18,231 bases of DNA from CAYFJO01 sp964343305 (GCA_964343305.1 CAYFJO010000205.1:1-18231), one strand, 5' to 3'. Counted from the stretch's first letter, positions 8,401 to 16,226 are shown. Notes: generated by a model not told the origin, from the letters alone. Numbers and translations: made by a program.

Positions 8401-10730
8401 GGTTGCTGGTCTCGCAGCCTGACACATCGCGCGATCAGCTCTCGAACTGGCACGCCGACGTGTCGATGTTCGGCATTCATCGAGCCGTCGAACTGTTCCA
8501 GTGGATGAAGTTCGTTTTCGAGCCGTTTCAACAAATCCTGCCGAGCCGCGTCGTCCGTTTCGAGCGGGTCAGCGTCAGCGAGGAAACTTTCGTACGTCGC
8601 CTTGAGATCCATGATGAACTGTTTCTTGTCCGTCTGCGAATCGTGGATCAGCGAACAAAGATCGTCCAATCCAACTTGCCGCAGCCGTGCGAAAACGACG
8701 TCGATCGCTGCTCGCTTTTCACAGACAAACAATACGCGCTTGCCGCGAGCGATGAAGTCGGCGATCAAGTTCGTGATCGTTTGCGATTTGCCAGTGCCCG
8801 GCGGACCTTGGATGATGTAGCTCTTGCCGGCATGACCTTCTTCGATCGACGTCGCTTGTGTCGGATCGCACGGCACCACGTCGAATCGATCAGCCAGCGG
8901 CGGAACTGTCGGAATGTCGCGCGACACGGGACGTGGGACCAGAGAAAACGTAGCGTCGAACGCCGGATTCGTTATCGGCTCGTCGGTCAGCGCCTCGTAA
9001 TCGCGGACTAGCGACATCTTGCGGTATTTAAAATTGGCCAGCGTGACGCTACACAGGTCGAAGCCCCACGTGTACGGATTGTTGTCATCGCTCGCGTCGT
9101 GCACGGAGTAAAACGTTCTTTCTTTTTCAACGACCGGCGGGTCTTTCTCGGCGACCATGTAGGTTCGCGGCCGCGGGCGTTCTTCGAGGATGGCGCTGAG
9201 CCGCGTTTCGGTCGGACGGATTTTGTTTGTGAAAATCTTGATGCCCAGCGGGTGATAGTTCAGCGGGTCGTAGCTGTAGTCCAGATCCATGAACGTCCGC
9301 ACGCCGCGGCCGGCGATCCGCGCTCGGCGGCGATACTGGTCGAGCTTCCGACGAGCCTTGTCGTGGATCAACTCGATCCTTGGCTTGTCGATTTTTTGCA
9401 GCGATACGGCCGATTCGCTGGCCGCGATCTTCGACGACAGATACTCGAAAAACGTGTCGAGGTCGCTTTCGCTCAGATCGATCGAGTGCGGCAAGTCGAT
9501 GTCGTACAGTTGCTTGAACTGGTGACGAATGACTGGATTGACCTCGGCCTCAGTGTCCACACACTCCAAATAGTAGGTGTCTTTGATGCCTTTCTTCTTT
9601 GTCAGCTTGACGGGCAGCAAGACCAACGGCGACTCAAATCGCTCGATCGGTTTCTCCTTCAGATTTGCCCAGTGCAAAAAACACGCGACGAGCCGAAGTT
9701 GCGCGAAACCAAACTCCGCCTGATCGCGCCGCGCTTCGGCGATCACTTTGTCCAGCACGCTCGGCAAGTACAACGCCTCGGCAAAATTAAGGTACTTGTT
9801 CAGCGAAATCGGTTTTCCGCCGAGCACGGCCTTCGAGAACTTCTTGTTCCACGTCAGGATCTGGTCCGGCCGCACGTTTTCGATGTCGAACGACAGTGGG
9901 ATCGAGGCGTGGGTCAAGTTGAGATTGTTCATCGTCGCGCGGAAGTGCAGCAAACGATTGCGTCGCGAGATCTCGAACAACCGCTCTTGCAGTTTGCTCA
10001 GCACGACTTGCTGCTTGGTCGTGACGTCCTTTTCCTTGAAACCCGGGATCCGCGCCAAATCGAATTCAAAATCGACTTCCTGGTCGCGGTAATTCTCCAA
10101 CGTGTGCAAAACGGCCGGCAAATCTTGAGCGCGGCGATGCCGATCCAGCTCCGTCATCCGCACGATCGCTCGGGCCACCACGGGATGTACATCGGGATTG
10201 AGTGCGAACAGATTCTCGCGATTGGCCGCAAACGCTTCGAGGTCCTTTGGATCGGTCAGATCAAGACCACATGCCAGCGATGCGAGGATCAACCCAAGGC
10301 TAAACGTGTCGGTCAACGGATCGTGATGCCCAACTTCATGTTCCCACGCAACATAGCCGGGCAGATAAACTCGTCGCGTGATCTTCTCGCCGCGCTGGCC
10401 GATCGACAGATCGACGACCTTTTCCGTGCCTTCGTCCAGGTCGGTCATGCGACGCGTTTGACCAACAATCTCAACGGCCGACTCTGAATGCGATTCGATG
10501 CGGTTTAACTCATCGCGGTTCATTCGCGGCTCGAGTCTCTTGGCATCTTCAAACCAAATCTGCACGCCCTCGACGTGTAACTCGTCGAGGCCTTCTAGCG
10601 GCGCAACGAACCCGGCGTTGTGCTCGTCTAACACCTCGCGCACGAGCGGCAAGAAACTGGCCAGCGCGTCCTCGGTCGAAAAACCGGACTCATCCAATCG
10701 GTCGGTCAAAAAGTCATAAAATCTGGTCAT
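5481..10730 (-). CDS. Giant SF1 helicase: pseudokinase-DUF4011-helicase-nuclease-like fusion
   Basis: 1749 residues. Order: (1) residues about 1-215 resemble the C-lobe of a Ser/Thr kinase (GYVAWE in the APE position 125-130, DTFSLGLIL 141-149, and a final ARAIVRMTELDRHRR helix) but lack a glycine-rich loop, HRD and DFG; (2) a DUF4011-type region starting KLQERLFEISRRNRLLHFR (246-264); (3) Walker A GPPGTGKS (642-649) and VLFVCEKRAAIDVVF; (4) a 600-residue coiled-coil-rich insert; (5) Walker B FDEAS (Asp1289), GDEMQLPPTDFF, and near the end QGDERDVI and RLNVAFSRSKHH; (6) a C-terminal endonuclease-like domain of the MTES_1575/Vsr kind (FRCDLAV, Asp1658; RPKLLRSFGWNV), then an acidic tail. COG1112 helicases unwind or translocate on RNA or DNA and several serve in phage defence. 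The gene starts 3 nt after the peptidase gene stop, so the two are an operon. A palindromic repeat is inserted in frame at residues 1044-1063. Confidence 0.92.
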   Translation of the reverse strand: MTRFYDFLTDRLDESGFSTEDALASFLPLVREVLDEHNAGFVAPLEGLDELHVEGVQIWFEDAKRLEPRMNRDELNRIESHSESAVEIVGQTRRMTDLDEGTEKVVDLSIGQRGEKITRRVYLPGYVAWEHEVGHHDPLTDTFSLGLILASLACGLDLTDPKDLEAFAANRENLFALNPDVHPVVARAIVRMTELDRHRRAQDLPAVLHTLENYRDQEVDFEFDLARIPGFKEKDVTTKQQVVLSKLQERLFEISRRNRLLHFRATMNNLNLTHASIPLSFDIENVRPDQILTWNKKFSKAVLGGKPISLNKYLNFAEALYLPSVLDKVIAEARRDQAEFGFAQLRLVACFLHWANLKEKPIERFESPLVLLPVKLTKKKGIKDTYYLECVDTEAEVNPVIRHQFKQLYDIDLPHSIDLSESDLDTFFEYLSSKIAASESAVSLQKIDKPRIELIHDKARRKLDQYRRRARIAGRGVRTFMDLDYSYDPLNYHPLGIKIFTNKIRPTETRLSAILEERPRPRTYMVAEKDPPVVEKERTFYSVHDASDDNNPYTWGFDLCSVTLANFKYRKMSLVRDYEALTDEPITNPAFDATFSLVPRPVSRDIPTVPPLADRFDVVPCDPTQATSIEEGHAGKSYIIQGPPGTGKSQTITNLIADFIARGKRVLFVCEKRAAIDVVFARLRQVGLDDLCSLIHDSQTDKKQFIMDLKATYESFLADADPLETDDAARQDLLKRLENELHPLEQFDGSMNAEHRHVGVPVRELIARCVRLRDQQPELSPIEKERLPDFASWNAHRDTIVSYTDTLREIQRDSVLAKHPLHVLSPRLAGTDRPLELVTGVVERVLSLLDEIEACLEESSVDRAAWRTTSQLRQLIDYVERIVPLAKIGQMSLVDAEDEKTAEFDKEVRKLRKRRSAVDGAAQKNSAWKEKLPPEELPIAMEQAKTFEAGFLPWLRPSWWRLRGVLERCYNFKSHVIKPTWSQVLNALEKEYQLQSELNDAKRDVAEEFKIDADVEEIAETVRELRERTAELPDWLADVQHELVGRTFLSVGTQSTDKNVRPTVDATAKSILGTGKPLRLMANELHKIADLGDYSLEDLRRDLEAVTRSIEELPDYLHCLSELMGVDQRVSTAIRTLPLTPTQIEAAVAAHSLEEVYRVDRSLARFSSLSRNRHVRQLEQLYDRWLETNAVEIRERVKRRFWEHIHTCGLPASQLTAEQKKFKKRYNRGRRELEHEFGKQMRYKSIRDLVADESGEVVKDLKPVWLMSPLSVSDTLPLDTDHVDVVIFDEASQITLEESVPSLFRATQAIVVGDEMQLPPTDFFSARRSEEEELMVEEDGELVQYDLESNSFLNHAAKNLQSTMLGWHYRSRSESLISFSNWAFYDGRLLTVPEESFSVAERNPLEAQAAEDGAANADELLRRPISFHFMEHGVYEKRRNRAEADYIAQMVRRLLAKQSGVTIGIVAFSEAQQDEIEGALHRLAQEDAEFRDLLDAELEREDDGQFVGLLVKNLENIQGDERDVIIMSICYGPGPTGKMLMNFGPINKSGGEKRLNVAFSRSKHHMVVVSSIRPTDITNDYNDGANCLKNYLRYAEAVSTGDDDVSQRVLYSLSPWRGDEQESNSKRSSDLALQISSALNKLGFQVDRHVGQSHFRCDLAVRRKGEGAYCLGILPDNEEYYQQSDLLERDVMRPKLLRSFGWNVATVLTKDWLEDATGVLERLSNLIETGEEEEEWDVPVTDEPSDEQD
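7543..7601. repeat. Palindromic repeat inserted in frame in the helicase gene
   Basis: Arms 7543-7566 and 7578-7601 match at 21 of 24 positions around an 11-nt loop; outer end GTGGGACGGAC. On the coding strand it reads VGRTFLSV...TDKNVRPTV, replacing or extending the coiled-coil linker between Walker A and Walker B, without breaking the frame. I recall the same peptide signature (GRTFLSV...DKNVRPT) in unrelated planctomycete proteins, consistent with a dispersed element; a search is needed to confirm. Confidence 0.75.
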
Positions 10731-10733
10731 GAA

Positions 10734-11945
10734 CTACTTTTGTTTTCCCGCGTCCACAAGCAATTTCTCTTTTGCCTTATCAATCTTTTCTAGTTGTTTC
10801 TTCCGCAGACGCAGTTCTTTTTTAGCGATCTCTTTGAAGCGGCTCTTCAGTTCTAGTTGCTCGCTGACCGTGAGCGCGGCGGCAAGCGGCAATTCTTCCA
10901 AGTCGCGATCGGCCGTTACGAAATCAAGTAACAAGTAACAGTAGTAATCCTGCAATGCCGAATCGTCGGTCTTGATGTCATCTCGCAGTCTGTCATCCTT
11001 GCCGTGCGTGGCGGGTGAATACCCATCGAAGAAAAGTCGAGCATGTGCGATGACAAGATTCGTTTGAAACCACTTGGGCGCGAGCAGCTTGTCGATCAAC
11101 CGGCGACTCAACGACGACACGCGGCGCTGGGCGAGCAAGTCGAGGTCGTCAATTGCGGGCGGTCCTTCGATCATTTGCATGATCTTTTTGTCTGCCTCGT
11201 TGTCTTCGTCTGCCCAAAGTTTGACCGCGCGGGCTCGGATAAAGGCCTCGGGATGGGTCAGGTCGTCGGTTTTCGGATTCTCGTGGCTGAAGATCTCGTC
11301 GGCCTGGCGCATGTAGCTGTCAGCGCTCACTTCGTCCAAATTGGTTTCCATTTTGACGAGTGTGGAGACGATGGCGGCAGGATCTTCGGCCACCTTCAAT
11401 GCGCCTCGGTCGCAAAATATCTCGGTATACAAACCAAACAGCCGAGCACTGGCTAGGTGTGCCATTTGTGCGTTGGGGTCGTTCGTCAGCGCCGACAGAA
11501 TTTGATCGGCGATCAAGAACTCGCCCTCCCAACCTTGCCACAGCAACAAGTGCGATAGCTCGTGGCCAAGCAAAGCTTGAATCTCCGCGTCGTTCAGTTT
11601 CGTCGCGATCGGCCCGTGAAGTACGACATGAGCTTCGTTGGGCAAATACGCAAGCGACGCGTTGTCACCAGACGGATTTTGTGCTTGATAAATCGTGATT
11701 GGAACGTCGAGGCCAAGTTTCTTCGCCGCCACATCGGCCGCTTCATAAAGCTTGGTTTGCGTTTCGCGCTCGACTCGATACGTCGACTTCAATAAATCGA
11801 ACCGAACCGCGTCGGCTTGATCGTCGCGCACTCGATTGGACGAAAACCAATTCCATACATCCGCTTCTTCGGCCTTCAAGTAATCGCGAAGTGCCACGTG
11901 GTACGGCAGTGGATCGAGAGTTGATGGAGTTTCAGTTTCCGACAT
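10734..11945 (-). CDS. Soluble M48-like zinc metallopeptidase
   Basis: 403 residues. The zinc site HELSH lies at 128-132 in the context LLGHELSHLLL, and a third ligand candidate Glu175 lies in TEIFCDRGALKVAED, matching the HExxH...E..D pattern of M48 (HtpX/Ste24-type) peptidases. Unlike HtpX or Ste24 there is no transmembrane helix, so it is probably cytoplasmic. The C-terminus (about 366-403) is a highly charged Lys/Arg/Glu helix that could mediate binding. The ATG at 11945 gives MSETETP; no clear Shine-Dalgarno site was found, which is common here. The stop is 3 nt from the start of the giant helicase, so both proteins are made together and probably act together. ileS ends 87 bp upstream on the same strand; no strong promoter was seen in that gap, so cotranscription with ileS is possible. 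Its substrate is unknown. Confidence 0.88.
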   Translation of the reverse strand: MSETETPSTLDPLPYHVALRDYLKAEEADVWNWFSSNRVRDDQADAVRFDLLKSTYRVERETQTKLYEAADVAAKKLGLDVPITIYQAQNPSGDNASLAYLPNEAHVVLHGPIATKLNDAEIQALLGHELSHLLLWQGWEGEFLIADQILSALTNDPNAQMAHLASARLFGLYTEIFCDRGALKVAEDPAAIVSTLVKMETNLDEVSADSYMRQADEIFSHENPKTDDLTHPEAFIRARAVKLWADEDNEADKKIMQMIEGPPAIDDLDLLAQRRVSSLSRRLIDKLLAPKWFQTNLVIAHARLFFDGYSPATHGKDDRLRDDIKTDDSALQDYYCYLLLDFVTADRDLEELPLAAALTVSEQLELKSRFKEIAKKELRLRKKQLEKIDKAKEKLLVDAGKQK

Positions 11946-12032
11946 TTTTCTGGCGTGAACGTGACTTGCCGAGGGAAGAGCAAGTTTGAAGTGTACAATC
12001 TCGATGCGCGGCTTGCTTTTACCGCGTTGCGA

Positions 12033-15000
12033 TTAGTCCGCGACTTTGACGTAAAGTGTCAGGGTGTGACTGGAGACTTCGTGTTCAACGCCTGGGATTC
12101 TCCCCAGAGGTTCGAACACAACCGAATCGGTCAGCGTCTCGCTCTTGATGTACTCCACATTCTCTTCGATCGCTTGGCGCAGTTCGTCGGAATTGGTGAC
12201 GATGCCGACTTCGATTCGGTCGGTGAATTGACAGTCCATCTGCTTGCGGCGGTCTTGGATCAAGCGGACCACGTCGCGGGCGAGACCTTCGCGAATCAAC
12301 TCGGGTGTCAGGTCGGTCGACAACACGACGACACAACCTGAGCCTTGTGCCGCGGCCCAGCCTTCTTTGGCTTTCAAGCGGATTTCGATTTCTTCCGAGG
12401 TGAGTTCGATCGTCTTGCCGACATCGAGCGCGATTTTTCCGTTCGATTCCATCTCAGCGAGCAACGCGCCGCCATCGGCCTCGGACAGGGCCTTCTTGAC
12501 GGCGGGCATCAGTTTGCCGACGCGTGGGCCAAGAAGTTTGAAGTTGGGTTGCACTTGGTACGAGATGTATTCATCGGAATCCGACGTGTACTCGATTTGC
12601 TTGACATTCAGTTCGCTTTGCAGCAACTCGTCATGTTGCTCAAGCCACGCTTGATGCGACGTGTCGCCGAGGATCACTTCGACTTTGGCCAGCGGCTGCC
12701 GGACTTTTAACTTCGCTTCCATACGCGCGCTGCGGCCGAGCGATGCGATTTCACGAAGCAGGGTCATTTGTTCGCTCAGTTCATCGTTGATAACCGATGA
12801 ATCCGCTACCGGATAGTCGCACAAGTGGACGCTTTCGGTCGCTCGATCGCCGAAAACGCCCGCCAGATTTTGCCACAACCTTTCGCCAAAGAACGGCGTG
12901 AACGGTGCAATTAGTTTGCTGGTCGTGACCAGGCACTCGTACAGGGTCCAGTAGGCGTCGAGTTTCTCTTGACTCCGTTTATCTTCGCCCCAAAATCTGT
13001 CACGGCTGCGGCGGACGTACCAGTTGCTCAGTGCATCCACGAAGCTGTTTAACGCGCCGCATGCGAGGAAGTTGTCGTAAGCGTCCATCCGTTGGACGAC
13101 CGTTGCAACCGTTCGATTCAGTTCGCTGAGGACCCAGCGGTCGAGTTCCGCGCGATCGGCGATGGGCCGGTATCCTCCTGCCGAATCGAAGGAAGTCAGT
13201 TGGCCAGCTTCGCCCGCCAGCAACTCGGCAGGATCGAAGCCGTCGATGTTCGCGTAGATCACGAAGAAGCTGTAGCAGTTCCACAGACGCAGCAAGAACT
13301 CGGGGATGCTTTCCTTGATCGTGCGTTCGCTGTAGATGATCGAGTTCCAAGGCGCTTGGTTGGCGAAGAAATACCAACGCAGTGCATCGGCTCCGTAAGC
13401 GTTGAAAATCTCTTGTGGGCTGCGGTAGTTGCGTAGCCGTTTGGACATCTTGCCAACTCTTTTGACGTATTTCTTTCCGCACGCCTGGCGGGCTTCGTCT
13501 TCGGTCAGGAATCGCTTGTTGCTGTCCTTGGAATCTTCCCACCATTCGGCGAGCATCAGGCCGAGGACGATGCAGGTTTGGAACGGGTGCGGGTACGGCG
13601 TACTGGGTACTGAGTACTCGGTACTGGATGCGTCGTCGGTCGATTCGCTAAATAGCATCGTGCTGATGGCCATTTGGCTGTAGAACCAACCGCGTGTTTG
13701 ATCGATTGCTTCGCTGATGAACTGAGCTGGGAACTGATCTTCAAAACGATCCTGATTTTGATGCGGATAGCCCCATTGGGCAAACGGCATCGCGCCGCTG
13801 TCGTACCAACAGTCGATCACTTCCGAGACGCGCCGCATCCGCGCGCCGTCGGCAAACGGCGAATCGTACGTCACTTCGTCGATGTACGGTTTGTGGACGC
13901 AGAGATCATCAGGCAACTCGGGGTTCTTCTTTTTTGCTTTCTCCCACACATCCCTGCCTTGCACGCCTGGCTTGGCGCACAGTTCTCCGTAGCTGGCGAT
14001 GGCTTCCATTTGGCCGGTTTCGTTGCAGACCCAGATTGGAAGTGGTGTGCCCCAATAGCGCTCGCGCGACAAGGCCCAGTCGACGTTCGTCTCGAGGAAA
14101 TTGCCCATCCGTCCGCTCTTGATATGGTCGGGCAACCAGTTGACTTGCTGGTTGTTGGCCAGCATGCGGTCTTTGAATTCGGTCGTGCGGATAAACCAAC
14201 TTTCGCGCGGATACTGAATCAGCGCGTCGTCTTCCGCGCGCGGGCAGAACGGATAGTCGTGGATGTACTGCTCGCGGTGATAGAGGATGCCACGTTCTTT
14301 TAACTCGCGGGCGATGTCTTTGTCGGCTTCTTTGACCCAGCGGCCTTGGTAGTCCGGCGCTTCATCCGTGAATGTGCCGTCGGGCGCAACGGCGTTGATG
14401 AGTGGCGGTCCTTCGCCGTCGACAAATCGCTTTTGATCTTCGATCAACACTTCATAATCGACTTCGCCAAACGCGGGTGCTTGATGCACCACACCGCTGC
14501 CACTTTCGGTGGTGACAAAGTTGGCCGACAACACTCTCCACGCGACGTAATCCGTGCCGCCTTCGACGAGCGTTCCGGTCTTTTCGCCCTCGGTTCTGTA
14601 GTAGTAATCAAACGGCGGCGTGTAGCGTTTGCCAAGCAAGTCCGTACCTTTGCAGGTCGATTCAACGGTCAATTCATGTTTGACTTTTCCCGCGATCGTT
14701 TCGACGAGGTCTGTGGCGAGGATCAGTTTTTGGCTGGTTTCTGAGTCGACGACCGTGGCGTATTCGAGTTCCGGATGGACGGCCGCAAACTGGTTGCTGG
14801 CCAGCGTCCAGGGAGTCGTCGTCCAGACCAACAGCGACGTGTTGGGATCTTCGACCAGCGGAAAGCGAACGTAAACACTCGGATCGGCCACTTCGCGATA
14901 GCCTTCGCCCACTTCGCCGCTCGACAAGGCCGTTCCGCCTTGAGCCCACCACCAGACGATCTTGTGGCCTTGATAAAGCAGGCCGCGATCGAACAGATTT

Positions 15001-15491
15001 TTCAACGACCACCAGACGCTTTCGACGTAGCTTTGATGATATGTGACGTAGGCTTCGTCCAGGTGAATCCAAAAACCAAGTCGTTCGGTGAGGCGTTCCC
15101 ATTCTTTCATGTAGCGCCAGACGCTTTGCTGGCACTTCTGGATGAACGGCTCGACGCCGAACGCTTCGATTTCTTCTTTCGAGTGGATGCCAATCTCTTT
15201 GCAGACCTCGACTTCGACCGGCAGTCCGTGTGTGTCCCAACCGCCTTTGCGTTCGCACAGCTCGCCGCGCATCGTGCGATAGCGCGGAAAGAGGTCTTTG
15301 ATCGCGCGGGTCAAACAGTGTCCTGGATGCGGTAGGCCGTTCGCGGTCGGCGGACCTTCGTAAAAGACGAATTTCGGTTGTCCCGCTCGCTGTTCCAGCG
15401 ATTTCTCATAAATGCCATGTTCTTTCCAGAAGGCAAGGATGTCTTCTTCTTGCTTGGGAAAATCAGCACCAGCGGAAACAGACGTGAACAT
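12033..15491 (-). CDS. ileS: Isoleucyl-tRNA synthetase, type 2 (eukaryote-like)
   Basis: 1152 residues from the ATG at 15491. A GTG at 15542 would add 17 residues but falls in the spacer of the promoter candidate, so I reject it. The enzyme charges tRNA-Ile with isoleucine. Class I motifs: HPGH (55-58) after PPTANGLP, and KMSKR (681-685) as the KMSKS loop. The CP1 editing domain is marked by LVWTTTPWTL and VHQAPAFGEVDYE, and the conserved segment ISEAIDQTRGWFY precedes the KMSKS loop. The C-terminal Cys4 zinc finger of type 1 bacterial enzymes is absent, and the tail EGLARDVVRLIQDRRK...TDRIEVGI matches type 2 enzymes, which are generally mupirocin-tolerant. Between RGWFY and KMSKR is an extra segment, STEYSVPSTPYPHP plus a charged stretch; the first part is encoded by a repetitive GTACT-rich DNA. 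Confidence 0.97.
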   Translation of the reverse strand: MFTSVSAGADFPKQEEDILAFWKEHGIYEKSLEQRAGQPKFVFYEGPPTANGLPHPGHCLTRAIKDLFPRYRTMRGELCERKGGWDTHGLPVEVEVCKEIGIHSKEEIEAFGVEPFIQKCQQSVWRYMKEWERLTERLGFWIHLDEAYVTYHQSYVESVWWSLKNLFDRGLLYQGHKIVWWWAQGGTALSSGEVGEGYREVADPSVYVRFPLVEDPNTSLLVWTTTPWTLASNQFAAVHPELEYATVVDSETSQKLILATDLVETIAGKVKHELTVESTCKGTDLLGKRYTPPFDYYYRTEGEKTGTLVEGGTDYVAWRVLSANFVTTESGSGVVHQAPAFGEVDYEVLIEDQKRFVDGEGPPLINAVAPDGTFTDEAPDYQGRWVKEADKDIARELKERGILYHREQYIHDYPFCPRAEDDALIQYPRESWFIRTTEFKDRMLANNQQVNWLPDHIKSGRMGNFLETNVDWALSRERYWGTPLPIWVCNETGQMEAIASYGELCAKPGVQGRDVWEKAKKKNPELPDDLCVHKPYIDEVTYDSPFADGARMRRVSEVIDCWYDSGAMPFAQWGYPHQNQDRFEDQFPAQFISEAIDQTRGWFYSQMAISTMLFSESTDDASSTEYSVPSTPYPHPFQTCIVLGLMLAEWWEDSKDSNKRFLTEDEARQACGKKYVKRVGKMSKRLRNYRSPQEIFNAYGADALRWYFFANQAPWNSIIYSERTIKESIPEFLLRLWNCYSFFVIYANIDGFDPAELLAGEAGQLTSFDSAGGYRPIADRAELDRWVLSELNRTVATVVQRMDAYDNFLACGALNSFVDALSNWYVRRSRDRFWGEDKRSQEKLDAYWTLYECLVTTSKLIAPFTPFFGERLWQNLAGVFGDRATESVHLCDYPVADSSVINDELSEQMTLLREIASLGRSARMEAKLKVRQPLAKVEVILGDTSHQAWLEQHDELLQSELNVKQIEYTSDSDEYISYQVQPNFKLLGPRVGKLMPAVKKALSEADGGALLAEMESNGKIALDVGKTIELTSEEIEIRLKAKEGWAAAQGSGCVVVLSTDLTPELIREGLARDVVRLIQDRRKQMDCQFTDRIEVGIVTNSDELRQAIEENVEYIKSETLTDSVVFEPLGRIPGVEHEVSSHTLTLYVKVAD
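13592..13627. repeat. GTACT-rich short repeat within ileS
   Basis: Five overlapping GTAC/TACTG units (TACTGGGTACTGAGTACTCG at 13601-13620) encode STEYSVPSTPYP in the synthetase. The base pattern is unlike the surrounding gene. I recall tracts of this type as dispersed repeats in planctomycetes, but have not verified it. Confidence 0.6.
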
Positions 15492-15532
15492 GGGCGGGCT
15501 CGGATGCAATTGGGAAATCTGGAGAAACCAAG

Positions 15533-15561
15533 AGTAAACCACGCGAGGCGATTTATTTCAA
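15533..15561 (-). promoter_or_regulatory. Promoter candidate for ileS
   Basis: Minus strand: TTGAAA (15556-15561, 5 of 6), 17-nt spacer, TTTACT (15533-15538, 4 of 6). Initiation near 15526 gives a leader of about 35 nt to the ATG at 15491 and excludes the GTG at 15542. No T-box-like leader is visible in so short a space. Confidence 0.5.
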
Positions 15562-15634
15562 TTGCAGGACCCCGTGAGAAACTTGGATGTTCGCGCCAAG
15601 TGCTTTGTCAACTTTTGCTTTTGACTTTCATATC

Positions 15635-15700
15635 GTAGCGAAAGTCGCCAAGACTTTCGGCGATTCGCCACAAACCGAAACTCTTGGCGAGTTTCGCTAC
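15635..15700. repeat. REP-like pair of hairpins in inverted orientation
   Basis: Two 26-nt units, 15635-15660 and 15675-15700, are inverted copies with 24 of 26 matches (outer end GTAGCGAAA). Each unit is itself a hairpin: CGAAAGTC/GACTTTCG with loop GCCAA, and CGAAACTC/GAGTTTCG with loop TTGGC. The two differences between units are a compensating pair that keeps each hairpin intact. It lies between the ileS promoter and the terminator of the acidic-protein gene. Confidence 0.85.
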
Positions 15701-15716
15701 CCAAAGATCCGAGCCC

Positions 15717-15745
15717 TAACAAAAACCGAACGCGATCGCGTTCGG
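15717..15745 (-). terminator. Intrinsic terminator of the acidic-protein gene
   Basis: A perfect 20-bp palindrome, CCGAACGCGATCGCGTTCGG (15726-15745), is followed on the minus strand by TTTTTGTTA. It begins 17 nt after the stop codon at 15762. Confidence 0.88.
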
Positions 15746-15761
15746 GCTCTTAAGACAACGG

Positions 15762-16091
15762 CTAATCTTCTTCCTTGTCTTCCTTCTCCTCAGCCGGCGC
15801 TGATTCGTCGTCGTCAAATTCGCCCGCGAACTCCGAATCGTCGATTTCTCCATCGTCCGCGGAATTTGCGTCGCCGAAATCCGCTTCGATGTCGTATTCG
15901 TCTTCAAGCTCTTCCTCGAAGTCATCGTCGAAGTCGTCGTCAAAATCTTCTTCGTCAAAGTCGTCGAATTTGTCTTCGGAGTCTTCGAAATCAGAGAGTT
16001 CACCGTCGCACCGCGAGTTTGTCCCGTGTGTTGTCTCGACGTCTTCTTCCTGAGGCAATTCTTCAATTGGCATTTCGGCAACCTTCGTCAT
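15762..16091 (-). CDS. Highly acidic low-complexity small protein
   Basis: 109 residues, of which 54 are Asp or Glu and only five Lys or Arg, with Phe/Asp-rich repeats (DFDEEDFDDDFDDDFEEELE). It is probably intrinsically disordered and cytoplasmic. No fold or family recognised; such proteins can act as DNA mimics, chaperone-like or metal-binding tails, none of which is shown here. The gene is credible because it has a promoter candidate about 50-75 nt upstream and a strong terminator 17 nt behind the stop. The ATG at 16091 gives MTKVAEMPIEELPQ, a short less biased N-terminus. The plus-strand reading of the same DNA is a Ser-rich shadow. Function unknown. Confidence 0.75.
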   Translation of the reverse strand: MTKVAEMPIEELPQEEDVETTHGTNSRCDGELSDFEDSEDKFDDFDEEDFDDDFDDDFEEELEDEYDIEADFGDANSADDGEIDDSEFAGEFDDDESAPAEEKEDKEED

Positions 16092-16139
16092 GTCTGGAAT
16101 CCCATGGTGGAAGTTTTCGACAAACGAGAATGGTTACGA

Positions 16140-16168
16140 ATTAGACGAATCTTGTCAAGGAACGACAA
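16140..16168 (-). promoter_or_regulatory. Promoter candidate for the acidic-protein gene
   Basis: Minus strand: TTGTCG (16163-16168, 4 of 6), 17-nt spacer, TCTAAT (16140-16145, 5 of 6). A perfect TTGACA is also present inside the spacer but is too close to this -10. Predicted leader is about 42 nt. Confidence 0.45.
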
Positions 16169-16180
16169 GGTTGCCCGGCA

Positions 16181-16226
16181 AGAAAGAAAAAAGGGCAGAA
16201 CCGAAGAGATGTGACCGGTTCTGCCC
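16181..16226 (-). terminator. Intrinsic terminator, minus strand
   Basis: Arms at 16193-16203 and 16216-16226 (GGGCAGAACCG) form a perfect 11-bp stem; on the minus strand it is followed by TTTTTTCTTTCT. It ends transcription coming from the glycosyltransferase gene, or from a small RNA in the long gap between them. Confidence 0.9.

Noticed and set aside
9099..10487. 462-residue plus-strand frame
   Set aside because: Antisense to the helicase N-terminal half, same shadow composition, no recognisable motif.
13674..14303. 209-residue plus-strand frame inside ileS
   Set aside because: Antisense to the conserved synthetase core.
15492..15542. 17-residue N-terminal extension of IleRS from a GTG
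   Set aside because: Lies in the promoter spacer; the ATG at 15491 gives a normal IleRS N-terminus.
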